From: an uncultured Methylococcaceae bacterium
GTDB taxonomy: Bacteria; Pseudomonadota; Gammaproteobacteria; Methylococcales; Methylococcaceae
Direction of reading: 5' to 3'
Length of the DNA stretch: 56,223 nucleotides
Assembly (NCBI GenBank): GCA_903857165.1
Contig: CAIODU010000356.1
Location: forward strand, 1-56,223
A model generated the notes under the pieces. The model ran no database searches, was not told the DNA's origin, and saw only the letters and a list, made by a program, of their open reading frames with translations. Below, one piece after another: positions 1 through 11,304 of the stretch (position 1 is its first letter; each line of letters starts with the position of its first letter). The position numbers and the translations under genes were made by a program.

Positions 1-142
1 CGTACTTTTTGTATTCCCCACCGAAGCGCTCAGCACTGATCTTAGTCAGTGCCGCCGTCAAGGTCGTCTTGCCATGGTCTACATGGCCAATCGTCCCTAC
101 GTTCACATGCGGCTTGGTGCGCGAAAATTTTTCTTTGGACAC
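1..142 (-). CDS. tuf: Elongation factor Tu, N-terminal part, truncated by window edge; GTG start
   Basis: Reverse-strand translation from GTG at 142: (V/M)[55 protein letters not shown]-loop; located downstream of fusA. Confidence 0.95.
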   Translation of the reverse strand, partial: MSKEKFSRTKPHVNVGTIGHVDHGKTTLTAALTKISAERFGGEYKKY

Positions 143-180
143 GACCTTGATACCTCGCTACTAAATTTATTAAAACTTTT

Positions 181-2286
181 TTAGGATACTGTTGCTTTCT
201 TAATAACGGCTTCAGCAATATTCGTTGGAGCTTCTTGATATTTTTTAAATTCCATTGAATACGTTGCACGTCCTTGACTCAAGGATCTTAAAGTTGTCGA
301 ATACCCAAACATTTCCGCCAATGGAACCTCAGCTTTTAATACTTTAATTCCTGCGTTGTCATCCATACCAAGCACTGTACCCCTTCGTCTATTTAAATCA
401 CCAACTACATCTCCCATGTAATCTTCTGGAGTTTCAACTTCCACTGCCATTATTGGCTCAAGTAACACTGGATTAGCTTTTCTGGCTCCTTCCTTAAAAC
501 CCATCGAACCAGCAATTTTGAATGCCATTTCATTGGAGTCTACATCATGGTATGAGCCATCGAACAACGTCACTTTGACATCAACAACTGGATAGCCGGC
601 AACTATACCATTTTTTAGCTGCTCTTGAATGCCTTTATCGACAGCTGGAATGTATTCTTTTGGAACTGACCCTCCGACAATCCCATTCACGAACTCATAC
701 CCACCATCTTCCCTCGGTTCGATACGCAACCAAACATGACCATACTGACCGCGACCCCCACTTTGCCTCACAAATTTCCCTTCCTGCTCGACTAATTTAC
801 GAATAGTTTCTCGATAGGCCACTTGTGGGGCACCTACACTCGCTTCCACCTTGAATTCCCGCTTCATTCGATCAACGATAATCTCTAAATGTAATTCACC
901 CATTCCGGAGATAATTGTCTGACCGGATTCTTCGTCTGTGTGAACACGAAATGAAGGATCTTCCATTGCCAGACGCTGAAGCGCGATGCCCATTCTTTCT
1001 TGATCACTTTTTGTTTTCGGCTCCACAGCAACTGAAATCACTGGTTCAGGGAATTCCATTCGCTCAAGGACTACAGGCTTTTCAACGGAGGACAATGTTG
1101 AACCAGTGACTATGTCCCTTAAGCCCACACACGCTGCAATATCACCTGCCCGTATTTCCTTGATTTCTTCCCTTGCGTTCGCATGCATCAGTAACAACCG
1201 CCCGATCCGTTCCTTATTCCCACGCTGTGAACAGATGACACTATCCCCTGAATTTAATACTCCCGAATAAACCCGCACGAACGTCAAGCTTCCCACAAAC
1301 GGGTCTGTCATAATCTTGAAGGCTAGAGCAGCAAATGGTTCGCTATCTGAAGGCTTCCGTTCGACTGTTTGTTCGGTATGCGCATCAATCCCTTTAATGG
1401 GCGGAACGTCAATGGGTGATGGCAAATAATCAATTACTGCATCCAGCATCGCTTGCACACCCTTATTTTTAAAGGCCGAACCGCACAGCATTGGGACAAT
1501 TTCCAAACTGATTGTCCGCTTGCGCAATCCTTGCATTATTTCCTGCTCAGTCAATTCCACTCCCTCGAAATATTTTTCCATCAGAATATCACTAGATTCA
1601 GCAGCGGCTTCGATCATTTTTTCACGCCACTCAATTGCTTTGTCCAGCGATTCCTTAGGTATATCTGAATAGACAAATGTTGAACCATTGTCTTCTTCAT
1701 TCCATGTAATCGATTTCATTTTTACGAGATCGATTACCCCCTTAAAATTTTCTTCGGAGCCAATCGGCAATTGAATTGCGACTGGGTTTGCATGCAAACG
1801 TTCGCGCATTTGACCGTGAACTTTAAAAAAATCAGCACCCGAACGATCCATTTTATTTACAAATGCTATCCTTGGAACTCCGTATTTAATGGCTTGACGC
1901 CATACTGTCTCAGATTGAGGCTGCACTCCCCCTACCGCACAATACACCATACAGGCACCGTCCAATACTCGCATTGAACGTTCCACTTCAATAGTGAAAT
2001 CGACGTGACCAGGAGTATCAATTATATTGATCCTATGCTCAGGATAGTTTAATCCCATTCCTCGCCAATAGGTCGTCGTCGCTGCGGATGTTATCGTAAT
2101 ACCTCGTTCCTGTTCCTGCTCCATCCAATCCATGGTGGCTGCTCCATCATGCACCTCACCTATTTTATGATTTATACCCGTGTAGAACAATACACGTTCG
2201 GTGGTGGTAGTCTTACCTGCGTCAATATGTGCGGAAATTCCAATATTGCGATATCTTTCAATAGGAGTACTACGTGCCACTGCCAA
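181..2286 (-). CDS. fusA: Elongation factor G
   Basis: 701 aa; [45 protein letters not shown]; str operon context. Confidence 0.98.
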   Translation of the reverse strand: MAVARSTPIERYRNIGISAHIDAGKTTTTERVLFYTGINHKIGEVHDGAATMDWMEQEQERGITITSAATTTYWRGMGLNYPEHRINIIDTPGHVDFTIEVERSMRVLDGACMVYCAVGGVQPQSETVWRQAIKYGVPRIAFVNKMDRSGADFFKVHGQMRERLHANPVAIQLPIGSEENFKGVIDLVKMKSITWNEEDNGSTFVYSDIPKESLDKAIEWREKMIEAAAESSDILMEKYFEGVELTEQEIMQGLRKRTISLEIVPMLCGSAFKNKGVQAMLDAVIDYLPSPIDVPPIKGIDAHTEQTVERKPSDSEPFAALAFKIMTDPFVGSLTFVRVYSGVLNSGDSVICSQRGNKERIGRLLLMHANAREEIKEIRAGDIAACVGLRDIVTGSTLSSVEKPVVLERMEFPEPVISVAVEPKTKSDQERMGIALQRLAMEDPSFRVHTDEESGQTIISGMGELHLEIIVDRMKREFKVEASVGAPQVAYRETIRKLVEQEGKFVRQSGGRGQYGHVWLRIEPREDGGYEFVNGIVGGSVPKEYIPAVDKGIQEQLKNGIVAGYPVVDVKVTLFDGSYHDVDSNEMAFKIAGSMGFKEGARKANPVLLEPIMAVEVETPEDYMGDVVGDLNRRRGTVLGMDDNAGIKVLKAEVPLAEMFGYSTTLRSLSQGRATYSMEFKKYQEAPTNIAEAVIKKATVS

Positions 2287-2326
2287 AACCTTCCATTAAA
2301 AATTCAAAATTGTTCAACTTCGCTAC

Positions 2327-2797
2327 CTACCAGCGGTAATGCGAAAATGCCTTGTTTGCTTCTGCCATTTTGTGCGTATCTTCACGCTTCTTTACAGCGG
2401 TACCACGATTATCGCCGGCATCAATTAATTCAGCGGCAAGCTTCAATTCCATGCCTTTTTCGCTTCGTTTGTGCGCAGCATCTATCAGCCAACGCATAGC
2501 AAGAGCCATACGCCGGGCTGGCCGAACCTCTACAGGCACCTGATAAGTTGCCCCGCCCACTCTGCGGGATTTAACCTCCACAACAGGCTGTACATTTTCC
2601 AGTGCCTTATTCAAAACCTCCAATGAATTTTGGGTAGTTTTGAATTCTATTTGATCCATTGCATCATAAACAATTCGTTCAGCGACAGACTTTTTTCCAT
2701 CCTGCATTAACATGTTCACGAATCTCGCGAGAACCAAGCTACCGAACCTCGGATCTGGATTGATTTCTCGTTTTTCGGAGTTTCTTCTTCTAGACAT
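2327..2797 (-). CDS. rpsG: 30S ribosomal protein S7
   Basis: 156 aa S7 sequence, [28 protein letters not shown]; between rpsL and fusA. Confidence 0.98.
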   Translation of the reverse strand: MSRRRNSEKREINPDPRFGSLVLARFVNMLMQDGKKSVAERIVYDAMDQIEFKTTQNSLEVLNKALENVQPVVEVKSRRVGGATYQVPVEVRPARRMALAMRWLIDAAHKRSEKGMELKLAAELIDAGDNRGTAVKKREDTHKMAEANKAFSHYRW

Positions 2798-2822
2798 ATA
2801 GGGTCAACTCAAAAATATTTGA

Positions 2823-3197
2823 TTAACTTTTCGGACGCTTTGCACCGTACTTAGAACGTCCTTGCCTACGCTTCTGCACACCTGAAGTATCCAAGCTCCC
2901 ACGCACTACATGATACCGTACGCCTGGCAAATCTTTCACTCGACCGCCTCGAATCAACACAACCGAGTGCTCCTGCAGGTTATGACCTTCGCCTCCGATG
3001 TAGCCTGACACTTCTGCACCGTTTGTCAAGCGAACGCGGGCAACCTTACGCAGCGCCGAGTTTGGCTTCTTGGGCGTGGTGGTATAGACGCGTGTACACA
3101 CTCCACGTTTCTGCGGGCAACTATTTAAGGCTGGGACATTGCTTTTATCCACCTGCCTTACTCGCGGCTTCCTAACCAATTGATTGATTGTGGGCAT
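2823..3197 (-). CDS. rpsL: 30S ribosomal protein S12
   Basis: [15 protein letters not shown]...[17 protein letters not shown]...[17 protein letters not shown]. Confidence 0.98.
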   Translation of the reverse strand: MPTINQLVRKPRVRQVDKSNVPALNSCPQKRGVCTRVYTTTPKKPNSALRKVARVRLTNGAEVSGYIGGEGHNLQEHSVVLIRGGRVKDLPGVRYHVVRGSLDTSGVQKRRQGRSKYGAKRPKS

Positions 3198-3459
3198 CAC
3201 AAAACTCCAAATAATTTATCTTAATTCTTGAACTGCAAACCAACTAAGAGGCATCCTCAGAAGTCTGTCCCCTTAGAGCTTTAAGTCTAGCCGCGCAATT
3301 TACACCACACCCGCATAGATGTCAACTCAATCTGCTTTAAATCTCTTTCATTCACCTTATTTTTTCCATAGACATCAAGGCAAAAATAATAGCGGCTTGC
3401 CGTACACCAAGACCGATGTCAAAATAAAAAGGCCTACTACTTGTAAGCCTCTCGATTTT

Positions 3460-3535
<76 letters not shown>

Positions 3536-3600
3536 AGAATCTTGATTTAAATCAACCGTCACAAGATAGAACATGCTCAGGCTCATTGCTTACATTATAA

Positions 3601-3677
3601 TGGTGCGCCCGGAGAGATTCGAACTCCCGACCACCTAGTTCGTAGCCAGGTACTCTATCCAACTGAGCTACGGGCGC
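3601..3677 (-). tRNA. tRNA-Arg (ACG)
   Basis: Reverse complement GCGCCCGTAGCTCAGTTGGATAGAGTACCTGGCTACGAACTAGGTGGTCGGGAGTTCGAATCTCTCCGGGCGCACCA. Confidence 0.95.
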
Positions 3678-3800
3678 ACATACAAGAACGCGCATTATGC
3701 ATAGTTCCGGGGAGCTAGTCAATAGCATGGCAAATGTTTTCTTCGCCTTCCACCAAGCTTCCCATCTGATGGGCGGCAAGGTTGAATTTCATCTACATCA

Positions 3801-6437
3801 TTGCATAATGCACTACACACACAACTTCCGGAGCTTGCGAATACATTGACCGCCGATGTTACACCTCCCGCCCATGGCATAGCCTTGGATAAACACACTC
3901 CAATGATGCGGCAGTATTTGAGCTTGAAAGCCGATCATCCTGACCGACTGCTTTTTTATCGCATGGGAGATTTCTACGAATTATTTTTTGACGATGCCCG
4001 TAAGGCCTCGCAACTTTTGAACATCACCCTCACCCACCGGGGAGAATCTGCCGGTCAGCGAATTCCTATGGCTGGGATTCCCTACCATGCGGCGGAGACG
4101 TATCTTTCAAAGCTGATCAGATTGGGTGAATCAGTCGCCATTTGCGAGCAAATTGGCGATCCTGCCACCTCCAAGGGGCCGGTCGAACGTAAAGTGGTCC
4201 GTATTGTGACTCCTGGAACCGTCACCGACGAAGCGCTACTGGAGGAGCGCAAGGACAATCTTCTGGCAGCTATCACCCCCTTCGATGCGCGATTCGGATT
4301 AGCCTACCTTGATTTAACCAGTGGACGCTTCGTACTCCAAGAAGTGGGCAATTTAGAAAGGCTAGTAAGTGAGTTGGAACGGCTAAACCCTGCTGAACTG
4401 CTCGCGCCCGAAGACTGGGCGACCATGCCTGGCGCATTTGCCGGCAGAAAAGGCATGGCTCGCCGCCCGACATGGCATTTCGATCCAGTGAGCGCCCGCC
4501 AATTATTGCTGCGCCAATTCGGAACCCATGATCTCAAAGGTTTCGGCTGCGACAATGCCGATGCGGCCATCGCCTGTGCTGGCTGCCTCCTACAGTACGT
4601 CAAGGACACCCAGAAGCGCACACTTCCCCATATTCTGGGATTGCGCTTGGATACCGGGGATGAAACCATCATTCTTGATGCCTCCAGCCGACGCAATTTG
4701 GAGTTAGACAACCACCCATCCGGGCGCGCGGAGTTCACCCTGTTTGGAGTTATCGACCGGACTGCCACGGCAATGGGTAGCCGATTGTTAAGGCGTTGGT
4801 TGCATAGCCCATTGCGGGATCGCCGGATTCTCCATGGGCGACACCTAGCCATTGGTGTCTTGCTGGAGTCTAAGCGTCATGAATTGCTTCATGTAATGCT
4901 CAATGGCATCGGCGACATCGAGCGCATCACCGCCCGTATTGCCTTAAAATCAGCCAGACCCCGCGATCTGGCGACCTTAGCCCATTCGCTCGCTTCCTGC
5001 CCGAAGTTACGCGAACAACTCAATGGATTGGATGCCCGATTGTTGAAAGATTTGTGCGAACTGATTGGCGAGCATCCCGATCTGGTCGATTTGCTCAAAC
5101 GGGCCTTGGTCGATAACCCTCCCATGCTCATCCGCGACGGGGGTGTCATCCGCGAAGGCTACGACATCGAATTGGATGAACTGCGCAATTTGAGCCAAAA
5201 CGCCGACCAATTCCTGTTGGACATGGAGCAGCGCGAGCGGGTACGGACAGGAATAAGCAATCTTAAGGTTGGCTATAACCGGATACAAGGTTTTTTTATT
5301 GAAATATCCAAGACACAAGCCAACCGCGTTCCTGGCGATTACACCCGCAAACAGACCTTGACGAACGCGGAACGCTATATCACCGCCGAATTGAAGGCAT
5401 TCGAAGACAAAGTATTGAGCGCGAGGGAAAAGGCCCTTGCCAGGGAAAAGGCTTTGTATGATGGCCTTTTGGACACCCTAGGCCTTGAACTCCAAAGGCT
5501 GCAACACTGCGCGGCGGGCATCGCCGAATTGGATGTGCTCGCCAACTTGGCCGAGCGGGCCGAAAGCCTGAGGCTCAATGCACCCCAGTTCAATGATGCG
5601 CCCGGCATTCGAATAGTCGGCGGAAGACATCCAGTCGTGGAGCAGGCCTGTGAAAACCCATTCGTACCCAATGATCTGGAAATGAACCCCGACTGTAGGA
5701 TGCTGGTCATCACCGGGCCCAACATGGGCGGCAAATCCACCTACATGCGCCAAAACGCACTCATCGTATTACTCGCCCACATCGGTTCTTACGTCCCTGC
5801 CGACAGTGCTGAAATTGGCCCCATCGACAGGATATTCACCCGCATCGGAGCCTCCGACGACTTGGCCGGCGGACGTTCCACATTCATGGTTGAAATGACC
5901 GAGACCGCCAACATTCTGCACAATGCGACACCGAATAGCTTAGTGTTGATGGATGAAGTGGGACGGGGCACCAGCACCTTTGACGGGCTTTCCCTGGCTT
6001 GGGCAAGCGCCGAGCATTTGGCCCGCCAGATAAAGGCATTCACCCTGTTCGCCACCCACTATTTCGAACTCACCAGCCTAGCCGACGAACACGATAATAT
6101 ACGCAACGTCCACTTGGAAGCGGTGGAACACGGCGACCACATCGTCTTTCTCCATGCCGTGAAACAAGGCCCCGCCAACCAAAGTTATGGGTTGCAAGTC
6201 GCCTCCTTGGCCGGGGTTCCCAAAGCCGTGATTGCGAAGGCGCGGGAAAAACTGCGGACGCTGGAAAATAAAGCGTACAAACAGCAAAGGGAAGAAACCG
6301 GAAACCGTCAACTCGATCTGTTCGCACAACAGGAACCCAGCCCAGTTCTACTCAGATTGGAGAGGATCAAACCTGAAGAGATAAGCCCGCGGCAAGCTTT
6401 GGACTTGCTGTTTGAATTAAAGTCCCTAGTGAAATAG
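3801..6437 (+). CDS. mutS: DNA mismatch repair protein MutS
   Basis: [32 protein letters not shown]; Walker [27 protein letters not shown]. Confidence 0.97.
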   Translation: MHNALHTQLPELANTLTADVTPPAHGIALDKHTPMMRQYLSLKADHPDRLLFYRMGDFYELFFDDARKASQLLNITLTHRGESAGQRIPMAGIPYHAAETYLSKLIRLGESVAICEQIGDPATSKGPVERKVVRIVTPGTVTDEALLEERKDNLLAAITPFDARFGLAYLDLTSGRFVLQEVGNLERLVSELERLNPAELLAPEDWATMPGAFAGRKGMARRPTWHFDPVSARQLLLRQFGTHDLKGFGCDNADAAIACAGCLLQYVKDTQKRTLPHILGLRLDTGDETIILDASSRRNLELDNHPSGRAEFTLFGVIDRTATAMGSRLLRRWLHSPLRDRRILHGRHLAIGVLLESKRHELLHVMLNGIGDIERITARIALKSARPRDLATLAHSLASCPKLREQLNGLDARLLKDLCELIGEHPDLVDLLKRALVDNPPMLIRDGGVIREGYDIELDELRNLSQNADQFLLDMEQRERVRTGISNLKVGYNRIQGFFIEISKTQANRVPGDYTRKQTLTNAERYITAELKAFEDKVLSAREKALAREKALYDGLLDTLGLELQRLQHCAAGIAELDVLANLAERAESLRLNAPQFNDAPGIRIVGGRHPVVEQACENPFVPNDLEMNPDCRMLVITGPNMGGKSTYMRQNALIVLLAHIGSYVPADSAEIGPIDRIFTRIGASDDLAGGRSTFMVEMTETANILHNATPNSLVLMDEVGRGTSTFDGLSLAWASAEHLARQIKAFTLFATHYFELTSLADEHDNIRNVHLEAVEHGDHIVFLHAVKQGPANQSYGLQVASLAGVPKAVIAKAREKLRTLENKAYKQQREETGNRQLDLFAQQEPSPVLLRLERIKPEEISPRQALDLLFELKSLVK

Positions 6438-6519
6438 GGGGATGGGCCAGACATCGACCAAGGATAGACAAGTAGGCCACACAAGGCATGATTCACCAGC
6501 ATTGCCCCATCACCCCTTT

Positions 6520-7179
6520 TCATCTGACTTCGTCCGAACCGTGCCTATGCTGATGATGCGCTTCCACCTCTTGCAGGCTATGCACCGCCACGCCATGCTG
6601 GTAAACCATCAACCCTCCCAAGTCGGCCCCGAAAACCATGCTGACTGTCATGATCGTGGAAAGCAGCAAAAACAACGCCCTTTCCATGCCAGCAGGAACA
6701 TTTTTTGCTAGGTATCGCCAGAGGCTGAGGGCGACCGCCAAGCCAGCCACCGTCAACCCCAATCGCTCATGCCATTCCATGACCTCATGAACAGCTTGCC
6801 CGTGGGGTACGGTGTTGGCGGCGTACAGTCCCGCCGTCGCCGCCAGCAACGCTCCAATCGTGCCACAGTAGAGCAATGCACTGGCCGTCTGGCGAAGCCT
6901 ATCGCGAGGCAGCCAAATGCCGACAATTTCCAGCAGGAAAAAAACCGACAAGAAGGCAATGGGGAAATGCACCAAGGATGGGTGGACATTGAAGCCTAGG
7001 GTATGGATGCCGGGAAACCATTGGAAACCACCACCAGAATCCGCAATGTTGGACAATTGACTCAGCACAGTGTCCAAAAACCCGACCAAGCCCCCACCCG
7101 CACCATCGGCCTCGCCGTGTATGGATGGGATTAAACCACTTACGCCGGAAAGGTCCGGGATGAAGGAAAATTCAAACAC
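6520..7179 (-). CDS. DUF2231-like integral membrane protein
   Basis: HPSLVHFPIAFLSVFFLLEI motif and several hydrophobic helices. Confidence 0.7.
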   Translation of the reverse strand: MFEFSFIPDLSGVSGLIPSIHGEADGAGGGLVGFLDTVLSQLSNIADSGGGFQWFPGIHTLGFNVHPSLVHFPIAFLSVFFLLEIVGIWLPRDRLRQTASALLYCGTIGALLAATAGLYAANTVPHGQAVHEVMEWHERLGLTVAGLAVALSLWRYLAKNVPAGMERALFLLLSTIMTVSMVFGADLGGLMVYQHGVAVHSLQEVEAHHQHRHGSDEVR

Positions 7180-7407
7180 GCGCGCCCCCTCATTGGTTGA
7201 TGTTGATCCTTACAGGTTTTTTTAAGCCACCCGCACTAATTTTCGTTAGGCATCTTGGATGGGCGCAAGTTTCGCAGATAAGATGGGGAAATGCGAAGTC
7301 CTTAAAATTTGCCCTGACTCCATAATGAGAATTGCCTCACTAAAATGACCGACTGACCCGGCTTGGGTTAACATGCTGGCTCGATCCTCCGCCTGAAGCC
7401 AAACCCA

Positions 7408-10188
7408 ATGTCCGCAAATGCCAACCTGAACCTTCTACGCACCCGCGCCGCCGCCTTTGCCAGGGAATTTGCCAAATCGACTTACGAAATGGGCGAGGCG
7501 CAAGACTTCATCCGTGGCTTGTGCCAAGTTTTTGGGCTGAACCATCGCCGCGCCGTCCGTTTCGAGGAGCGCGTTAAAAAACTCGGCGGCAAGCGGGGCC
7601 GCATCGACGGCTTTTTCCCAGGGGTTTTGCTGGTGGAAATGAAATCGACCGGCGAGGATTTGTCACTGGCTTATGTCCAAGCCACTGATTATTTCCCCGG
7701 ACTCAAAGACGGGGAAATGCCGCAATACGTGTTGATCAGCGATTTTGCCCGTCTGCATCTGTACGACCTCGAAGCCAAAACTGAACGGCTGGAAATCCCA
7801 CTTGCCGACCTGCCGCAGCATATCGAAGCCTTCTTGTTTCTGGCGGGTTATGAAGCCATAGCCACAGAACACCAGGAAAAAATCAACAAGCTCGCCGCCG
7901 AACAAATGGCCGGGATGCATGATGCGTTGAAAGCCACTGGCTACACCGGCCAAGACTTGGAAACCTATTTGGTGCGTTTGTTGTTTTGCCTGTTTGCCGA
8001 CGACACCGGCTTGTTTGGCGCGAAAGGCCGATTTCTGGATTTGCTGGTCAACCACACCCGCAATGATGGCACTGATTTGCATGGCGTATTGCAAAGCCTG
8101 TTTGACACCCTCAACCGGCCCGAGGACCGGCGTTCCAACAATCTGCCCGAGCATCTTGCCGCCTTTCCTTATATCAATGGCGAACTATTCAAAGGTTCGC
8201 TGGCGCAATGTTATTTTGACGAAGACGCGAGGACCACGCTGATTGACTGCGCCGGACTCGACTGGAGCGACATCAGCCCGGCGATTTTCGGCTCGCTGTT
8301 CCAAGCCATCATGCATTTTGACGATGAAGCCGCCGCCGCCAAATCCAAAAAGCGCCGCGAATTCGGGGCGCACTACACCAGCGAGGCCAACATCCTCAAA
8401 GCCATCCGGCCCTTGTTCCTTGATAACCTTCAAACCGAATTCCTGAAAATCCGCCGCGACAAAAAGAAGCTGGCGGCTTTCCATCAAAAACTTAGCCGCC
8501 TGAACTTCTTCGACCCCGCCTGTGGCTGCGGCAATTTCCTCGTCATCGCCTACCGCGAACTGCGCCTGTTGGAGTTGGATGTGATCGAAGCCTTGCGCGG
8601 CGGCGACCTGATCGGCCAGTTGGATGTGGACACGCTGATCCTGTGCGATGTCGATCAATTCCACGGCATTGAGATAGACGGCAGCGCCGCGCAAATCGCC
8701 ATCGTGGCGCTCTGGCTGACCGACCACCAAATGAACCTGAAAGTGCAGCGCTTCGGCAATTACTACACCCGCATCCCCCTCGTCAAACGGGCGAATGTCG
8801 TCTGCGGCAATGCGTTACGGCTCGATTGGAGTGTGGTTTTGCCGCCGGAAAAATGCAGTTTCATCATGGGCAATCCGCCCTTTATCGGCTACAGCTATCA
8901 AAGCAAGGAACAAAAATCCGAACTGGAACGGGTTTTTCACGGCATGAAGAGTGCGGGTGTGCTTGACTATGTGGCGGCTTGGTACATCAAAGCCACCGAA
9001 TACATCCAAGCCAACCCGGATGTCCCCGTCGCCTTCGTCTCCACCAATAGCATCTGCCAGGGCGAACAGGTCGCGCTACTGTGGGGCCATCTGCTGGCGC
9101 AAGGCATCAAAATCCAGTTTGCCCATCGCACGTTCCGCTGGAGCAATGAAGGCCGGGGCGTGGCGGCGGTGCATTGCGTGATTGTCGGCTTTGGTCTGCG
9201 CGAACCTAAACAGCGAATGCTATACGATTATGGCGACAACATTGCGGGCGAGCCGACCGCAATCAATGCCGGCAACATCAACCCCTATCTGGTCGATGCG
9301 GCTACGGTGTTGATTGAAAGGCGGAGCAAGCCAATTTGCGAAGGGATACCTGAAATGGGTAATGGAGGCAAGCCTACAGAGGGAGGAAATCTTCTTTTAT
9401 CACAAGAAGAGGTTGATACCATTCAACAAAACGACCCCATTGCTGCAAAATACATTCGCCCTTTTTTGATGGGCGAAGAGTTCATCAACAACATTCCGCG
9501 TTACTGTCTTTGGTTGAAAGACAGCACTGCGGAAGACCGCATTAACTCCCCCGCCATAAAGGAACGCATTCAAAAGGTCCGGTCCATGCGTTTGGCAAGC
9601 AAGAAAGTGCCTACGCAAAAGTTGGCAGAAACGCCGTATTTATTTGGAGAGATTAGAATACCAAATTCTCCCTCCTACCTAGCCATCCCCAAAGTTTCAT
9701 CAGAACGCCGACGCTATATCCCAATTGGCTATCTGAATTCATCGGTGATATGCGGCGATAAGATATTTTTCCTACCTGACGCTGGACTGTATTTTTTTGG
9801 AATTCTTTGCTCCTCCTTCCACAATGCTTGGATGCGAACAACGTGTGGACGGTTGAAAAGCGATTATAGCTACTCCAACACCATCGTCTACAACAACTTC
9901 CCTTGGCCAGCCTCGCCTAGCGACAAACACAAAACCGCCATCGAAGCGGCGGCACAAGCCATCTTGGATGCACGGAAAGACGAAGAGCAACGTTGCGAAA
10001 ACCAAGGCCAAACCTGTTCACTGGCGACGCTCTACGCCCCCGGCAACCTGCCCGCCGATTTACTCAAAGCCCACGCCCAACTCGACAAGGCCGTCGATGC
10101 CGCCTATGGCTACCCAGGCGGCAAGGACGACGCGGCACGGGTGGCCTTCCTGTTCGAGTTGTACCGCAAGCTTTCGATGGCAGCGTAG
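7408..10188 (+). CDS. MmeI-like type IIL restriction-modification enzyme (fused endonuclease/adenine methyltransferase/target recognition)
   Basis: 926 aa; nuclease motif RIDGFFPGVLLVEMKS; SAM motif FFDPACGCGNFLVIAYREL; NPPF motif IV; GAHYTSEANILK; co-linear with remembered MmeI sequence to the C-terminus. Confidence 0.93.
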   Translation: MSANANLNLLRTRAAAFAREFAKSTYEMGEAQDFIRGLCQVFGLNHRRAVRFEERVKKLGGKRGRIDGFFPGVLLVEMKSTGEDLSLAYVQATDYFPGLKDGEMPQYVLISDFARLHLYDLEAKTERLEIPLADLPQHIEAFLFLAGYEAIATEHQEKINKLAAEQMAGMHDALKATGYTGQDLETYLVRLLFCLFADDTGLFGAKGRFLDLLVNHTRNDGTDLHGVLQSLFDTLNRPEDRRSNNLPEHLAAFPYINGELFKGSLAQCYFDEDARTTLIDCAGLDWSDISPAIFGSLFQAIMHFDDEAAAAKSKKRREFGAHYTSEANILKAIRPLFLDNLQTEFLKIRRDKKKLAAFHQKLSRLNFFDPACGCGNFLVIAYRELRLLELDVIEALRGGDLIGQLDVDTLILCDVDQFHGIEIDGSAAQIAIVALWLTDHQMNLKVQRFGNYYTRIPLVKRANVVCGNALRLDWSVVLPPEKCSFIMGNPPFIGYSYQSKEQKSELERVFHGMKSAGVLDYVAAWYIKATEYIQANPDVPVAFVSTNSICQGEQVALLWGHLLAQGIKIQFAHRTFRWSNEGRGVAAVHCVIVGFGLREPKQRMLYDYGDNIAGEPTAINAGNINPYLVDAATVLIERRSKPICEGIPEMGNGGKPTEGGNLLLSQEEVDTIQQNDPIAAKYIRPFLMGEEFINNIPRYCLWLKDSTAEDRINSPAIKERIQKVRSMRLASKKVPTQKLAETPYLFGEIRIPNSPSYLAIPKVSSERRRYIPIGYLNSSVICGDKIFFLPDAGLYFFGILCSSFHNAWMRTTCGRLKSDYSYSNTIVYNNFPWPASPSDKHKTAIEAAAQAILDARKDEEQRCENQGQTCSLATLYAPGNLPADLLKAHAQLDKAVDAAYGYPGGKDDAARVAFLFELYRKLSMAA

Positions 10189-10204
10189 GACGGAATAAGC
10201 CACT

Positions 10205-10250
10205 AAATCCCCCCTAACCCCCCTTTGCAAAGGGGGGTTAGGGGGGATTT
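10205..10250. repeat. Perfect 46-bp palindrome; possible bidirectional terminator or dispersed palindromic repeat
   Basis: AAATCCCCCCTAACCCCCCTTTG|CAAAGGGGGGTTAGGGGGGATTT, 23-bp perfect arms with no spacer. Confidence 0.95.
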
Positions 10251-10365
10251 CCATCGGGTGTTTCCGGCAAAACTCCTTCCTAGACCCTATCCAACCCCCT
10301 CTTGCGGGATACCATACAACGTTATAATATTGTTATTACATTACACCCAACCATAACCAGCATCC

Positions 10366-10614
10366 ATGAGAACCACAATCCGCAAAATGGGAAACTCGCA
10401 AGGCGTTCTTATCCCCAAGGCACTGCTCGCCCAGACTGGAATCGACCAAGCCGCCGAGATGGCGGTTGAAAACGGTGCCATCGTATTGCGCAAGCCGAAG
10501 CAAAGGACACGCGAGGATTGGGCTGAAGCCAGCCGGGAAATTGCCGCTTCGGGCAGCGACGGACTGGCGTGGCCCGAATTCGCCAACGTGGGTGATACCG
10601 AATGGGAATGGTAA
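10366..10614 (+). CDS. MazE/AbrB-type antitoxin
   Basis: MRTTIRKMGNSQGVLIPKALLAQTGI (SpoVT/AbrB fold); overlaps mazF-like gene. Confidence 0.9.
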   Translation: MRTTIRKMGNSQGVLIPKALLAQTGIDQAAEMAVENGAIVLRKPKQRTREDWAEASREIAASGSDGLAWPEFANVGDTEWEW

Positions 10615-10928
10615 AACGGGGTGAGGTTTGGCTCGCCTGTCTCGACCCGACGATAGGGAGCGAAATTCAGAAAACCCGGCCTTGTGTGGTCATTTCGCCA
10701 CCCGAACTCCACGATTATTTGCGCACCGCCATTGTCGCGCCGATGACGACAGGCAGTCATCCCGCCCCTTTCCGGGTTCCGCTGAATTTCGAGGGGAAAT
10801 CGGGCTTGATCTTGTTGGATCAAATCAGAACGCTCGATAAAACGCGCCTAATCCGCAAGCTCGGAACCATAGATGGCAAGACACTGACCGAAACACTCGC
10901 CGTGCTGCAAGAATTGTTCGCGGAATAA
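10608..10928 (+). CDS. MazF/PemK-type mRNA interferase toxin
   Basis: MVKRGEVWLACLDPTIGSEIQKTRPCVVISP...LLDQIRTLDKTRLIRKLG. Confidence 0.93.
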   Translation: MVKRGEVWLACLDPTIGSEIQKTRPCVVISPPELHDYLRTAIVAPMTTGSHPAPFRVPLNFEGKSGLILLDQIRTLDKTRLIRKLGTIDGKTLTETLAVLQELFAE

Positions 10929-10959
10929 CTGGTTTATAACGATGCAAGCTGGAGCCAGC

Positions 10960-11039
10960 GTAGCCCGGATGAAGCGCAGCGGAATCCGGGGGATCGGAGC
11001 CACGAACTTCCCGCGTTCCGCAAGCTCCATGCGGGCTAC
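10960..11039. repeat. Imperfect inverted repeat of the GTAGCCCGGATG type (REP-like)
   Basis: GTAGCCCGGATGAAGCGCAGCGGAATCCGGG ... CCCGCGTTCCGCAAGCTCCATGCGGGCTAC. Confidence 0.75.
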
Positions 11040-11165
11040 ATCTGCTAACTGAATGGCTTTGAAGCTCCGGCTTGGAAACCAGTAATTGTGCTATTTGCAA
11101 ATTGCCACTTCCATTTCAGCCGCGTTCCTAATATAATGCGTCTGCTGAATAAATGATCTAAAGCA

Positions 11166-11242
11166 GGCGCGTAGCTCAGTTGGTTAGAGCACCACCTTGA
11201 CATGGTGGGGGTCGTTGGTTCGAGTCCAATCGCGCCTACCAA
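11166..11242 (+). tRNA. tRNA-Val (GAC)
   Basis: AGGCGCGTAGCTCAGTTGGTTAGAGCACCACCTTGACATGGTGGGGGTCGTTGGTTCGAGTCCAATCGCGCCTACCA. Confidence 0.95.
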
Positions 11243-11249
11243 TACCCAA

Positions 11250-11274
11250 AGCATCGCATAGCGGTGCTTTTTTG
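11250..11274 (+). terminator. Rho-independent terminator after tRNA-Val
   Basis: AAGCATCGC-ATA-GCGGTGCTT followed by TTTT. Confidence 0.75.
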
Positions 11275-11304
11275 TTAATGATGTTTTGAGCCGTTTTACC
11301 TTTA

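Noticed and set aside
42-269. 75-aa ORF overlapping the start of tuf
   Set aside because: Out of frame with the obvious EF-Tu reading frame that begins at GTG 142
4304-4852. Long antisense ORFs inside mutS (4304-4852), pheT, fusA2-like and other core genes
   Set aside because: Shadow ORFs of GC-biased coding sequence with no recognisable domains
7319-7345. ATGAGAATTGC sequence resembling the MITE terminus at 20325
   Set aside because: Only a short match, no second terminus or duplicated target site nearby
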